Virus record (IMG/VR): IMGVR_UViG_3300020021_000208
Coordinates: 1 to 24,162 of that record
Length of the DNA stretch: 24,162 nucleotides
Source of the DNA: a virus
Reading direction: 5' to 3' (one strand)
The translations under genes and the position numbers were made by a program. Each line of letters opens with the position of its first letter. The first letter of the stretch is position 1. This document shows, one piece after another, positions 1-7,533 of this stretch. Below the pieces are notes generated by a model, which was given only the letters and a program-made list of their open reading frames with translations, did not search any database and had not been told where the DNA came from.

Positions 1-1601
1 TCGTTGAGATCACCAAGCCAGACGGCGAGATCGAACGAGCGCTCCGCGAGTACGCAGACGCGAACGCCATGAATCTCGGCGTCTACTACCGCACTCCGAC
101 GAACCCGATGTGGCGGTTGACGACCGATCGCGGCGCGGCGAATCCTCTGCTCGATGACCTGCGAGTGGTCTATGGCTCTGGGCAAGATCTCCCATCGCAG
201 TATTTGCGAGGTTCGCTTGCTGTGCGTCGCGCCTTCCTCGCCGGGTTGATCGATGGCGACGGATCGTCCGACGGAGTCGCCGTCGAGCTGACGTGGAAAC
301 ATAAACGCTGGGCTCAGCAGTTGGTGTTCCTGGCGCGTTCCCTTGGATTCAGGGCTCGTATCAAGGAGAAGCGCGTGCAGCTCCCCGGGTGGGAAGTCGC
401 TCGCTCATACTGGGGGGTCACTATGTCAGGTGACACCGCTCAGTTGCCGCTCCGCTTGGAGCGAAAGCACGCTCGGTGCGATCTCCGCACCGGATTCACG
501 GTCGAACGGTGTGGTCTCGGCAAGTACGCCGGGTGGACTCTCGACGGTGATGGTCGGTTCTTGCTTGGTAACTTCGTCGTCACACATAACACCGAGATCG
601 CCTCTGCGATCATCAAGGTGCTCATCGAGAAGCGCACCTTGTTCCTCGTCCACACCAAGCAGCTCCTCAACCAAGCGCGAGAGCGCATCGCTCTCCGTCT
701 CAGTACGATCGAGGAACACATCGGCGTGATCGGCGACGGAAGGTTCGAACCGAAGCACATCACCGTAGCCACCGTGCAGAGCCTCACCCGAGCCACCGGG
801 AAAGCTCAGAAGAAGATCATCGCGAAGTACCTCAAGACGATCGAGGTGCTCATCCTGGACGAGACACACCATGCGTCCGCGAAGTCGTTCTACCGACTCG
901 TGCAACGCATCGACGCGCCGTGGCGCTTCGGCATGTCCGGCACGCCATTCGGTCTCGCGGACGGCAAAGGTTTGATGGTCGAGTCCGCGTTCGGCCCGGT
1001 GGTCGCGAAGGTCACCAACCAGGAGCTGATCGATCTCGGCGTCAACGCGAAGCCGACCATCGCCATGATCGAGGTCGACCGGCCGAAGATTCCGACCGAT
1101 CTCGACTGGCAGAGCGTCTACAAGGAGGGCATCGTCCTCAACGCGCATCGCAACAAATTGATCGTGAAGCGCGCCATCAAGTTCGCCGCGAAGGAGTGGC
1201 CGACGCTCATCATCGTGCGCGAGTTGTGGCACGGCGACAACCTCGCCGAGATGCTTCGTCACGAAGAGGTCAAGCACGCGTTCGTCCACGGACAGATGCC
1301 GACGTCGGAGGTCGAGCGCCAGAAGGCTCGACTCACCGAAGGCAAGATCCACGTGCTCATCGCGTCACCGATCTTCGGCGAGGGTGTCGACATCCCGTCC
1401 GTGCGTGCGCTCATCATCGCCGACGGTGGTCAGTCGGCCGCCGCGGTGCTGCAGAAGATCGGTCGTGGTCTTCGCAGGAAAGCCGGTGACAATCGTCTCG
1501 ACGTGATCGACTTCAGCGACCTCACGCACAAATGGCTCTCGCGTCACAGTCAAGAACGCATCGCACTTTACGAAGCAGAAGGTTTCCGCGTCATCTCGTA
1601 G
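1..1601 (+). CDS. uvsW: UvsW-type SF2 DNA helicase, 3' part, with intein (5' end outside window)
   Basis: The reading frame is open from base 3, so the gene begins upstream. Bases 3-590 encode the C-terminal part of an intein. Extein resumes at 591 with Thr-Glu-Ile-Ala-Ser, the residues expected right after the GK of a Walker A motif. Helicase motifs follow in order: motif Ia-like LFLVHTKQLL (about 640), motif II LDETHH (855-872), motif III MSGTPF (about 931-948), and a RecA-like second lobe ending in motif VI QKIGRGLRR (about 1451-1477). This is the order in the UvsW/DEAH-like SF2 family, which in T4 drives branch migration, unwinds R-loops and starts recombination-dependent replication. The neighbouring gp41-, gp61-, gp32-, UvsX- and gp46/47-type genes fit that role. 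SF2 helicase is certain; UvsW rather than another SF2 member is likely. Activity should depend on intein splicing. Confidence 0.88.
   Translation, partial: VEITKPDGEIERALREYADANAMNLGVYYRTPTNPMWRLTTDRGAANPLLDDLRVVYGSGQDLPSQYLRGSLAVRRAFLAGLIDGDGSSDGVAVELTWKHKRWAQQLVFLARSLGFRARIKEKRVQLPGWEVARSYWGVTMSGDTAQLPLRLERKHARCDLRTGFTVERCGLGKYAGWTLDGDGRFLLGNFVVTHNTEIASAIIKVLIEKRTLFLVHTKQLLNQARERIALRLSTIEEHIGVIGDGRFEPKHITVATVQSLTRATGKAQKKIIAKYLKTIEVLILDETHHASAKSFYRLVQRIDAPWRFGMSGTPFGLADGKGLMVESAFGPVVAKVTNQELIDLGVNAKPTIAMIEVDRPKIPTDLDWQSVYKEGIVLNAHRNKLIVKRAIKFAAKEWPTLIIVRELWHGDNLAEMLRHEEVKHAFVHGQMPTSEVERQKARLTEGKIHVLIASPIFGEGVDIPSVRALIIADGGQSAAAVLQKIGRGLRRKAGDNRLDVIDFSDLTHKWLSRHSQERIALYEAEGFRVIS
3..590 (+). 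other. Intein C-terminal part with LAGLIDADG endonuclease motif, in the helicase Walker A motif
   Basis: The stretch LAGLIDGDG (237-263) is a LAGLIDADG homing-endonuclease motif. The end GWTLDGDGRFLLGNFVVTHN followed by Thr matches intein C-terminal splicing blocks F and G: penultimate His, terminal Asn at 588-590, and Thr as +1 nucleophile at 591. 196 codons are inside the window; the N-terminal splicing block is upstream and cannot be checked. The insertion point is inferred to be GK/T of the ATP-binding loop, a common intein site because it is very conserved. The segment is somewhat less GC-rich than the flanking extein, consistent with separate origin. Inteins of this type self-splice from the precursor and can home into intein-free alleles. 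Confidence 0.9.
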
Positions 1602-1808
1602 AGATCGTCAAAATAATCGCCTGTGGATGGTCTGTGGATCGAATCGTTTTTGCCGACGACGATTTCTATCCACAGGCTCCTGTGAGAATGAACTGCGGGA
1701 TCCTGGGTACCAAGCAACTTGACTCTCGTGACCTGCGTGCGTTACGGACACAGAGTGATTCCTGACCGTGCTTCGACGTCACATTCTAAGGAATCCAAGC
1801 GTGACAAC
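1602..1808. other. Intergenic region with dyad and DnaA-box-like 9-mers (candidate origin)
   Basis: This is the largest gap between genes, 207 bp. It holds a perfect 10-bp inverted repeat, GCCTGTGGAT (1619-1628) and ATCCACAGGC (1668-1677), with an inner 6-bp pair AATCGT (1642-1647) and ACGATT (1659-1664). The arms contain DnaA-box-like words: TGTGGATGG (1622-1630), TGTGGATCG (1633-1641) and, on the other strand, CTATCCACA (1666-1674), compared with the consensus TTATCCACA. A short A/T-rich run, CAAAATAAT, sits at 1609-1617. No U-tract follows the dyad, so it does not look like a terminator. Origin, operator or RNA hairpin are all possible; origin is inference from position and words. Confidence 0.45.
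1719..1747 (+). promoter_or_regulatory. Weak candidate promoter before the 1809 gene
   Basis: TTGACT (1719-1724), a 17-nt spacer and TTACGG (1742-1747) resemble a sigma-70-type promoter with a good -35 and a poor -10. The position, about 60 nt before the first gene after the gap, is reasonable. The -10 match is weak, so this is only a candidate. Confidence 0.25.
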
Positions 1809-2360
1809 ATGGCGCACCGCCGACGTGAAGTAGCTGGAGAACTTTGCATCCTTTACCACGAGGCGATCCGCAGCGAGGTGGCGAACGCGACCAAGGCTAG
1901 CGCCAAACGCGTCATGCCATCGCGCAAGCTCGACGAGGTCGACAAGCCGACCCGCAAGGCCTTCTTCGCCGCCGCACGCTGCTGCATCGAGCTGGAAGCT
2001 GACCCACGTGAATACATCGTTGCGCAGTTCGGGATGTGGCGCGAGGCGAGCGCATTCTACAAGAAGCTCCTCTGGCCTATGCCAACGCACCTCGGAACGC
2101 TCGCCGCGCGTGTGCGGTTCCTCCAGCACAAGGCTCGTGAGGAGATCCGCGTCGACCGCGTCTGCGAGGTCGAGGATCAGGACGACAAGCGTCGTTGGTT
2201 CGTCGAGGAGCGTCAGCTCAAGAGCATCGCTCGCATGCAGCGCCGGGACCAGGTCGACGTGCTCACCGAACAACCCGAGGAGTTCTCGCGCGACTTCCTG
2301 AAGCACAAGGGTGTGTGGGATGTAGTCTGCGACCTGTGGGAAGAAAGGCAGCGGAGTTGA
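1809..2360 (+). CDS. Unknown protein, 183 aa
   Basis: I do not recognise a family. The protein is charged and predicted largely helical, with one Cys pair (ARCC, about residue 57) and a Trp-rich segment around FGMWREASAFYKKLLW. The ATG at 1809 is chosen because the open frame further upstream runs through the non-coding dyad region and has no ribosome site. An AAGGA at 1788-1792 is rather distant (16 nt). The gene ends in TTGA, overlapping the start of the glycosylase-like gene, so the two are probably translated together. It is the first gene after the candidate origin and lies ahead of the replicative helicase, so a role in replication initiation is conceivable but not shown. Confidence 0.75.
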   Translation: MAHRRREVAGELCILYHEAIRSEVANATKASAKRVMPSRKLDEVDKPTRKAFFAAARCCIELEADPREYIVAQFGMWREASAFYKKLLWPMPTHLGTLAARVRFLQHKAREEIRVDRVCEVEDQDDKRRWFVEERQLKSIARMQRRDQVDVLTEQPEEFSRDFLKHKGVWDVVCDLWEERQRS

Positions 2361-2905
2361 TCGATCTCAACCACGAGATCGCGTGGAGACTCGGTCGCAA
2401 GCACTTCGACTACGTCGGTGCGATCCCGCCGCAGCCACGTGGCATGTTGATCGGCGAGGCGCCAGGACCGAACACGAACGCGAAGCTGCCTCTGTACCCG
2501 ATGCCTAATAATTCGGCAGCTGGGCGCCTGTTGAAGTACGCCGACGTCGAGCCGGTCGAGTACATCGGCAAGCTCATCCGTACGAACCTGTGCGACGGCG
2601 CGTGGTCGGCGCGTCGCGCGGTCGCCGGGCGCACGCGCGCGACGACATGGCTCCTGAATCCAGACAACTTTCATGATGGTGAACCGTTGCGGGTGTTGCT
2701 GCTCGGCGTACGCGTCGCTCGCACGTGGGCGTGTCATGGACCATTCGGGATCACGACGATGATCTATCCACACGCCGGCGTCGAGCTGCGAGTCGCATGG
2801 ATCCCACACCCATCTGGGCGGTGTCTCCTCTACAACGACCGCAGGAATCAGCTGCGCGCTCGTCGCGCCGTGCAGTGGGCGATCGGCGAGAGAACTGACC
2901 CATGA
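2357..2905 (+). CDS. Uracil-DNA glycosylase superfamily-like protein
   Basis: 182 aa from a TTG start that overlaps the previous stop (TTGA) and is preceded by GAAAGG at good spacing; a GTG at 2336 is an alternative. Two motifs of the uracil-DNA glycosylase fold are visible. GEAPG at residues 33-37 corresponds to the water-activating loop, and HPSG at 151-154 to the C-terminal minor-groove/catalytic His loop. Between them are GRLLKYADV and LLLGVRVA, the usual helix and strand. Family 4/5-type enzymes remove uracil from DNA, but this group also has phage members of unknown substrate. The four Cys of a family 4 iron-sulfur cluster are not evident, so it is a divergent member. Overlapping ATGA links it to the replicative helicase, suggesting action at the fork or in base repair. 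Confidence 0.7.
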   Translation: MIDLNHEIAWRLGRKHFDYVGAIPPQPRGMLIGEAPGPNTNAKLPLYPMPNNSAAGRLLKYADVEPVEYIGKLIRTNLCDGAWSARRAVAGRTRATTWLLNPDNFHDGEPLRVLLLGVRVARTWACHGPFGITTMIYPHAGVELRVAWIPHPSGRCLLYNDRRNQLRARRAVQWAIGERTDP

Positions 2906-4269
2906 AGCAACGGTCACGGTCTCGATTCGATGCCGTCGGTGATGAGATTGTGTCCTCAGAGGACACGTCGATCACGCCATCATGGAAGGTCGATTATTCG
3001 AAAGACTTCGAGCGGAAGATGCTCCGCACGCTCTTCCAAGATTCTGACTTCTCGACCACGACCGGGACGCACCTCTCGCACCAGTACTTCTCGACGCCTG
3101 CCCTGCGATGGCTCGCGCAGAAACTCGTCGGTTACAACAAGGAGTTCGGTGTCGGCTGCAGCAAAGATGCACTGCAGATCGAGTTGGAACGCGACGTCAA
3201 GATCGGTCGACTCACGAAGTCGAACCGCGACGCCGCGAAGGCGCTCGTCGACACGATAGACGCGGTGGTCAAGGACCGGTCGTACGTCAAGGATGAGCTG
3301 TTCCGATTCATAAAGAACCAGACCGTCGACCGCGCGATCCGCGCGAGCATCGACCATCTCGACGCACAAGACTTCGACGCAGTAGATCGCGAGCTGCAGA
3401 AGGTCCTCGACGTGCGCACGTCGGCGGACGGTGGGCTCGGACACTTCTTCGTGCGTGATCGTCAGCTGCGTCGCGAGCGTCGCAAAGGCTACGCATACAA
3501 CGGTGTACCGACCGGGTTGTTCGTCGACGAGAAGCTAAAGCCGAAGGGCATCCCTCCGAAGTCGCTCACCACGATCGTGGCTCCATCGGGCGTCGGCAAG
3601 TCCGGTGTGCTGATGTTCATGTGCAAGAGCGCCGTCGTCATCGGCGAGAGGAAGGCGCTCTACATCACCACGGAGCTGTCCGAGGAGGTCGTGTGCGATC
3701 GCTTAGACGCGTCGTTCACCGGCGTGTCGATCAACATGCTGGAGAAGGAGCGCAAGGACGTCAGCCTCAAGGTGCGCAGCCTCGGCAAGAAGTACGGCGA
3801 GTTCCTCGTGGTCAAGGAATTCCCGCCGGCGATGCTCTCGCCGAACGGCCTCCGCGCGTACATCCGCCAGCTGGAGAGCGTCGGCTTCTACCCGGATGCC
3901 ATCTACGTCGACAGCGCCGACGACATGATTCCGGACAACCCGGGTCGCGAGCGCGACTCGTACGAGGACTACGGGCAGGTATGGCGCGGACTCCGCAAGC
4001 TCAGCTATGACGTCAACGCTCCGGTCGCCACAGCGAGTCAGACGCAGCGCGGGGCGCTCAACAAGGAGCACGTCGACTGGGACTCCATCGCCGACTCCGC
4101 CAAGAAGGTGATGGTCTCCGACCTCGTGATGATCCTCCAGCAGACGCGCGAGGAGCACAAGCAGAAGGTCGGTCGTTTCTACATCGGCAAGAATCGGTTT
4201 GGCTCGGCGAAGTCGGAGTGGAAGGCACGTTTGGATTGGGGTCGCATCGATATTCGAACGACCGGATGA
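2902..4269 (+). CDS. DnaB/gp41-type replicative DNA helicase
   Basis: 455 aa. The ATG overlaps the preceding stop (ATGA). An N-terminal helical domain (about residues 30-180) precedes a RecA-like ATPase core. Walker A is APSGVGKS (227-234), a catalytic Glu lies in TTELSEE (about 256-262), Walker B is AIYVDSADD (333-341), and the sensor/arginine-finger region is ATASQTQRG followed by GKNRFG near the C-terminus. This order is that of DnaB and T4 gp41 hexameric helicases, which unwind the lagging-strand template 5' to 3' and recruit primase. The primase gene is about 1.1 kb downstream on the same strand. Unlike the other helicase in the window, its Walker A is uninterrupted. Confidence 0.93.
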   Translation: MKQRSRSRFDAVGDEIVSSEDTSITPSWKVDYSKDFERKMLRTLFQDSDFSTTTGTHLSHQYFSTPALRWLAQKLVGYNKEFGVGCSKDALQIELERDVKIGRLTKSNRDAAKALVDTIDAVVKDRSYVKDELFRFIKNQTVDRAIRASIDHLDAQDFDAVDRELQKVLDVRTSADGGLGHFFVRDRQLRRERRKGYAYNGVPTGLFVDEKLKPKGIPPKSLTTIVAPSGVGKSGVLMFMCKSAVVIGERKALYITTELSEEVVCDRLDASFTGVSINMLEKERKDVSLKVRSLGKKYGEFLVVKEFPPAMLSPNGLRAYIRQLESVGFYPDAIYVDSADDMIPDNPGRERDSYEDYGQVWRGLRKLSYDVNAPVATASQTQRGALNKEHVDWDSIADSAKKVMVSDLVMILQQTREEHKQKVGRFYIGKNRFGSAKSEWKARLDWGRIDIRTTG

Positions 4270-4323
4270 ACGCGATAAGCTGGCTCGGATCGGCATCAAG
4301 ACCATTGGATAGGAGTTCGTAGG

Positions 4324-4941
4324 ATGGCAACCAAATCTAAATCAACCAACGGGAACGGCGCCGGCGAACACGTGTCGCTGGCGCGTGCGGAATACAGCGC
4401 CTTCCTGGCTCGCGAGGAGAGTTACCAACAGTTGCTCGCGGACACCGAGAAGACCAAGAGCATCAACCGTGACCTGACCTCGACGTGCGACGTGCAGGCC
4501 AGGAACTTGACCACGCGTGACCTCCGCGTCGTCCACCTCGAACGTCTCGTCGCGCTGCAGCAGCAGTTCCTCGACATGATCCGAGACGGCACGAAGGTCG
4601 GTTCAGTCGCCGAACTGTCCGAGTTCTGGCGTCAGTGGCAGGTCAACGTCAACAAGCAGCTCGACGCGCGCAAGCTCACGCGTGAGGAGGTCGACAACTT
4701 CGAGCCCGACCTCTTCAGGACGTGGCGCAACTGGGTAAACGACGCGGGCAAGAAAGACCGCTCGCTCAACGAGGCCGGCACGCGAGCCGAACACGACGCG
4801 ACGTTCTCTGGCACCGCGAAGGAGATGCAGGAGCACACGATCGTGCGTTTGCGTCAGGACAACGCCAAGCTCGCCAACCAGCTGCTCGTGCTCGAAGCCG
4901 AGATGGAACAGTTCAAGACCAAGCCGCAGGAGAAGCCATGA
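4324..4941 (+). CDS. Unknown coiled-coil protein, 205 aa
   Basis: AGGAG at 4311-4315 lies 8 nt before the ATG. The N-terminus is Lys/Ser/Gly-rich and probably disordered. The middle contains ERLVALQQQFLDMIRD and a Trp-rich segment (EFWRQWQVN, RTWRNWVND). The last 40 residues form a heptad pattern (VRLRQDNAKLANQLLVLEAE) that predicts a coiled coil. I recognise no family. It sits between the replicative helicase and primase genes, where a helicase loader or primosome accessory would fit, but nothing in the sequence shows that activity. The stop overlaps the next ATG. Confidence 0.85.
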   Translation: MATKSKSTNGNGAGEHVSLARAEYSAFLAREESYQQLLADTEKTKSINRDLTSTCDVQARNLTTRDLRVVHLERLVALQQQFLDMIRDGTKVGSVAELSEFWRQWQVNVNKQLDARKLTREEVDNFEPDLFRTWRNWVNDAGKKDRSLNEAGTRAEHDATFSGTAKEMQEHTIVRLRQDNAKLANQLLVLEAEMEQFKTKPQEKP

Positions 4942-5150
4942 ACGACAGACAACGCGCAGAAGTGACCAAAGAGTTGATCCGCGCGCAGGACGCGCTCCAC
5001 AACGCTCACCGCATCGCGGCCTGCGCGAACGAACTGGACCTCGCCGCCGACCTTCGCAAACGTCGCGTCGCGCTCGGCGACGCGATCACGAGCGTCAACG
5101 GTGGCCCGGTCAAGGTCCGCGCTACCGAGCTGCTCGGGTCGTTCCGATGA
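4938..5150 (+). CDS. Small unknown protein, 70 aa
   Basis: ATGA overlaps at both ends couple it to its neighbours. The protein is helical and rich in Ala, Arg and Leu (KELIRAQDALHNAHRIAACANE), with no recognisable domain. An in-frame start far upstream would overlap the coiled-coil gene heavily and is rejected. Confidence 0.75.
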   Translation: MNDRQRAEVTKELIRAQDALHNAHRIAACANELDLAADLRKRRVALGDAITSVNGGPVKVRATELLGSFR

Positions 5151-5377
5151 ACGACGACGCCGAGAGGTTCGCGCCGATCGACGCTAGACGAGTCGCGCGG
5201 ATCAGCAATCGCTTCGGCGACAAGCGCCACGACATTAGCAGCAGGCGTTTCGTGCGGGTCGTTGGCCACGCCTCGTTGATCCTCGCGGCGTGCGGCTGTG
5301 GTCACAGGGTCGTCAAGGTCGGCGTCTGTCCGATCTGCGGCGGCGCGGAGCTGTCCGCCGAGGAGCGCACCTCGTAG
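5147..5377 (+). CDS. Small zinc-ribbon-like protein, 76 aa
   Basis: Starts with an ATGA overlap. The C-terminal half has CGCGH (about residues 49-53) and CPICGG (about 63-68), four Cys that could hold one zinc ion. The N-terminal half is basic. The stop codon touches the primase ATG, so it may act with or near the primase, but no specific function is recognisable. Confidence 0.72.
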   Translation: MNDDAERFAPIDARRVARISNRFGDKRHDISSRRFVRVVGHASLILAACGCGHRVVKVGVCPICGGAELSAEERTS

Positions 5378-6406
5378 ATGATCGCCAACTTCAAAGCGAT
5401 CGACCGAGCGTTCGACACCGAGCGCTACATCCTCTCCGTGCACCCGAACGCACCGCGCAGCGGCGGCAACTTCATCATCACGTGCCCGCACTGCGAGAAG
5501 GACAAGTTGTGGGTGCTCTACGTCGACCGCGAAGACGTCCGCGCGCCCGCGTGGCAGTGCTTCTCCGGTGAGTGCAGCGACAGAGGCCGCACGGCGTTGT
5601 CGCTGGTGCGTCGGATCGAGGACTGCGACACGTTCGCGGCGCTCCTCCTCATCCAGAAGTTCCAGAAGGGCAACGAGCCGATCATCGACCTGCGCAGGCT
5701 CGTCGAAGATCGTCTGATCGGCGACGTCGAGGTGTGGGACGACAAGCCGATCGTGCCGGTGCCGTTGCCGGACGAGTTCGTCAAGGTCGCGTTCGGCGCG
5801 AAGCGATCGGACCTGCCGTCGTATTTCACGAAGCGAGGCATCGGTCCGAAGAAGGCGCATCGGTGGGGTCTCGGGTGGTGCGACGACGGTTACTTCAAGA
5901 ACCGTCTAGTGGTCCCTGTGACCAGCGGAGACGACGTCTCGTTCTTCGTCGCACGTTACATGAAGGAGAAGCCTCCGAAGGGTGTCAAGAAGACGCTCTA
6001 CCCGAAGGGCGCCAAGCCGGGCCGTCACCTCTTCAACTATGATCGCGCGAAGACGTGCGAGCGCATCCGCATCGTCGAGGGTGTGCTCGACGCGATCCAC
6101 ATCGGCAAGTCTGCGGTTGCCACCTTCGGCACGTCGCTCTCCCAGTACCAACTGAGGTTGCTCATGCAGTCTGCGGCGAAGGAGATCACCATCATGTGGG
6201 ATCTCGACGCCTACGACAAAGCGCTCATGCTCGCAGATCGACTCGCGGACCTCTGGACGGTGCGCGTGGTGAAGCTTCCCGACGCGCGAGACCCTGACGA
6301 GCATGACTTGAAGGACCTCGAAGCGATGGAGGACGCCGCGACAGCTCTCGACACCTCCGGCGCACGTCGTGCGTACGTGCTCAGTCGTCTTGAACGTGCC
6401 AGCTGA
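5378..6406 (+). CDS. DNA primase (zinc-binding plus TOPRIM)
   Basis: 342 aa. The zinc-binding domain has C36-P-H-C39 and C61/C66. A typical DnaG core segment follows, YFTKRGIGPKKAHRWGLGW (about 149-167). The TOPRIM domain has the catalytic Glu in IVEGVLDA (232-239) and the metal-binding acids in WDLDAYD (274-280). Primases of this type, DnaG in bacteria and gp61 in T4, make RNA primers for Okazaki fragments together with a DnaB-type helicase, which is encoded at 2902. The length is close to T4 gp61 and shorter than bacterial DnaG, with no obvious helicase-interacting C-terminal domain. The ATG directly follows the preceding stop; GAGGAG (about 5353) is 12-14 nt upstream. Confidence 0.93.
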   Translation: MIANFKAIDRAFDTERYILSVHPNAPRSGGNFIITCPHCEKDKLWVLYVDREDVRAPAWQCFSGECSDRGRTALSLVRRIEDCDTFAALLLIQKFQKGNEPIIDLRRLVEDRLIGDVEVWDDKPIVPVPLPDEFVKVAFGAKRSDLPSYFTKRGIGPKKAHRWGLGWCDDGYFKNRLVVPVTSGDDVSFFVARYMKEKPPKGVKKTLYPKGAKPGRHLFNYDRAKTCERIRIVEGVLDAIHIGKSAVATFGTSLSQYQLRLLMQSAAKEITIMWDLDAYDKALMLADRLADLWTVRVVKLPDARDPDEHDLKDLEAMEDAATALDTSGARRAYVLSRLERAS

Positions 6407-6426
6407 CTTGTGCTGCTTGCGATCAT

Positions 6427-6451
6427 GTAGTAGCTTTGCGGCCTACTTTTT
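6427..6451 (+). terminator. Weak terminator-like hairpin after primase
   Basis: GTAG (6427-6430) and CTAC (6443-6446) can pair around an internal GC/GC pairing and are followed by five T residues (6447-6451). The stem is short and imperfect, so termination would be partial at best. It lies immediately before a promoter, where an operon boundary makes sense. Confidence 0.3.
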
Positions 6452-6452
6452 G

Positions 6453-6482
6453 TTGACAACGTCACCGTAAACGACGTATCAT
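6453..6482 (+). promoter_or_regulatory. Promoter with palindromic -35 region (copy 1)
   Basis: TTGACA (6453-6458), 18 nt, then TATCAT (6477-6482). The -35 lies in the palindrome TGACAACGTCA (6454-6464), followed by CCGTAAAC. The same arrangement recurs at 15993 before the gp47-type gene. Predicted transcription starts near 6489, leaving a leader of about 16 nt with GAGGACCAAGAGCAG before the ATG at 6505. The -35 match is perfect for a housekeeping sigma factor. The palindrome could also be an operator for a repressor or activator. Confidence 0.7.
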
Positions 6483-6504
6483 CAACGCCGAGGACCAAGA
6501 GCAG

Positions 6505-6699
6505 ATGACAGACGAGAGCAACTATCGCGAGGTGACCGAACAGTGCGTCACCGGTTTGCCTACGCGCGCCGCTGCGGAATCGCTTCGCGACCTCACCCAG
6601 CGCGGGCTCAAGCAACGAAACCAAGACGACGACTACATCATTCGGATCAACGAACGCGATGGAGTCTTCGACATGATCGTCATGACGCGAGTCAACTAG
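6505..6699 (+). CDS. Small unknown protein, 64 aa
   Basis: First gene after the 6453 promoter, with GAGGA 10-15 nt before the ATG. The protein looks like a compact alpha/beta fold (ESLRDLTQRGLKQRNQDDDYIIRINERDG). No family is recognised. A gene placed first after the promoter is probably well expressed. Confidence 0.75.
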   Translation: MTDESNYREVTEQCVTGLPTRAAAESLRDLTQRGLKQRNQDDDYIIRINERDGVFDMIVMTRVN

Positions 6700-6707
6700 G
6701 AGCCCAC

Positions 6708-7469
6708 GTGAAGAAGCCGAAGAAGAAATCGACCAAGAAACCGAAGGCCGTCCTGAAGAAGGTGGCGAAACCGACCAAGAAGCCGGCGGCCAAGCCGCCC
6801 GAGGAGACCATGGATCGCACGTCACTCAAGTCCATCGTGTCCCAGCTCAAGGACATGGGCTCTGACATCAAGGCGCTCAAGAGCGACACCGATGAGCTTC
6901 TCCAGAAGAAGGTCAACGAGGCGTTGCAGAAGCTCCCAGCGCCGGATCTGCTCAAGAAGCTGGAGACCATCGTCCCAGAGAAGCTCGTGTCGGTCCTCAA
7001 GCGAGACTGCATCGGGCTCTTCATCGACCTCTCCGACGTCTCGTGTGTGCGTTGTCCTGACGCAGGTCTGTGCGCGCGCACCTTCATCAACAACCTGAAG
7101 AGCGGTCTCAAGGGCGTCGACGCTGCGTTGCCGTCGACCGAGGTCGTCGAGAAGAAGGCCGCGAAGACGTCCATCACGCCGGTGTCACGCTACGAGGCCA
7201 AGCGTCTCGTGTTCGTACGCGACCAACCGAACCCCAACCCGAATGGTGATCCCTACCACGACACGTTCCAGGCGGTGCTCGACGAGCAGCCGGACACGCT
7301 GTCAGACCTTCGTGAGATCGTCGAGCGTGACTTCGAGATCGAGAACGACGGTGACTTCATGAAGTTCGTGACCACGATGCGCGACCCGAAGGAAGGCATC
7401 ATCAAGCTCGACGTCGACCTATCGGAGAAGAACAAGAAGGACCTGCGCGAGTCAGGTGTTGAAGTCTAG
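6708..7469 (+). CDS. Unknown protein with Lys/Pro-rich N-terminal tail, 253 aa
   Basis: A GTG start at 6708 follows TAGGAG (6697-6702) at 5 nt. The first about 30 residues are Lys/Pro/Ala repeats resembling a histone H1 tail and probably bind nucleic acid. A helical, coiled-coil-like segment follows (IVSQLKDMGSDIKALKSD). Next comes a Cys cluster, CVRCPDAGLC (about residues 109-118), then an acidic C-terminal region. I recognise no family. The Cys cluster could bind zinc. Neighbours are replication genes. The frame is open upstream over the 6505 gene, but no start there has a ribosome site. Confidence 0.78.
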   Translation: MKKPKKKSTKKPKAVLKKVAKPTKKPAAKPPEETMDRTSLKSIVSQLKDMGSDIKALKSDTDELLQKKVNEALQKLPAPDLLKKLETIVPEKLVSVLKRDCIGLFIDLSDVSCVRCPDAGLCARTFINNLKSGLKGVDAALPSTEVVEKKAAKTSITPVSRYEAKRLVFVRDQPNPNPNGDPYHDTFQAVLDEQPDTLSDLREIVERDFEIENDGDFMKFVTTMRDPKEGIIKLDVDLSEKNKKDLRESGVEV

Positions 7470-7533
7470 GCAAGGCACGCTCGCCGAGTGGGCCGAGATC
7501 ATTTTGGGTAGAACAACCAAGGAGACAGAGCAG

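Noticed and set aside
426-1352. Long antisense open frame (308 codons) opposite the helicase
   Set aside because: It mirrors the strongly GC-biased codons of the helicase, has no ribosome site and encodes no recognisable motif, while the sense frame has all helicase motifs.
1619-1677. Intrinsic terminator after the UvsW-type gene
   Set aside because: The dyad has a 39-base interior and no T-run after the 3' arm.
1532-1765. Sense open frame crossing from the helicase end into the gap
   Set aside because: Most of it lies over the helicase C-terminus and the dyad, with no ribosome site and no coding character.
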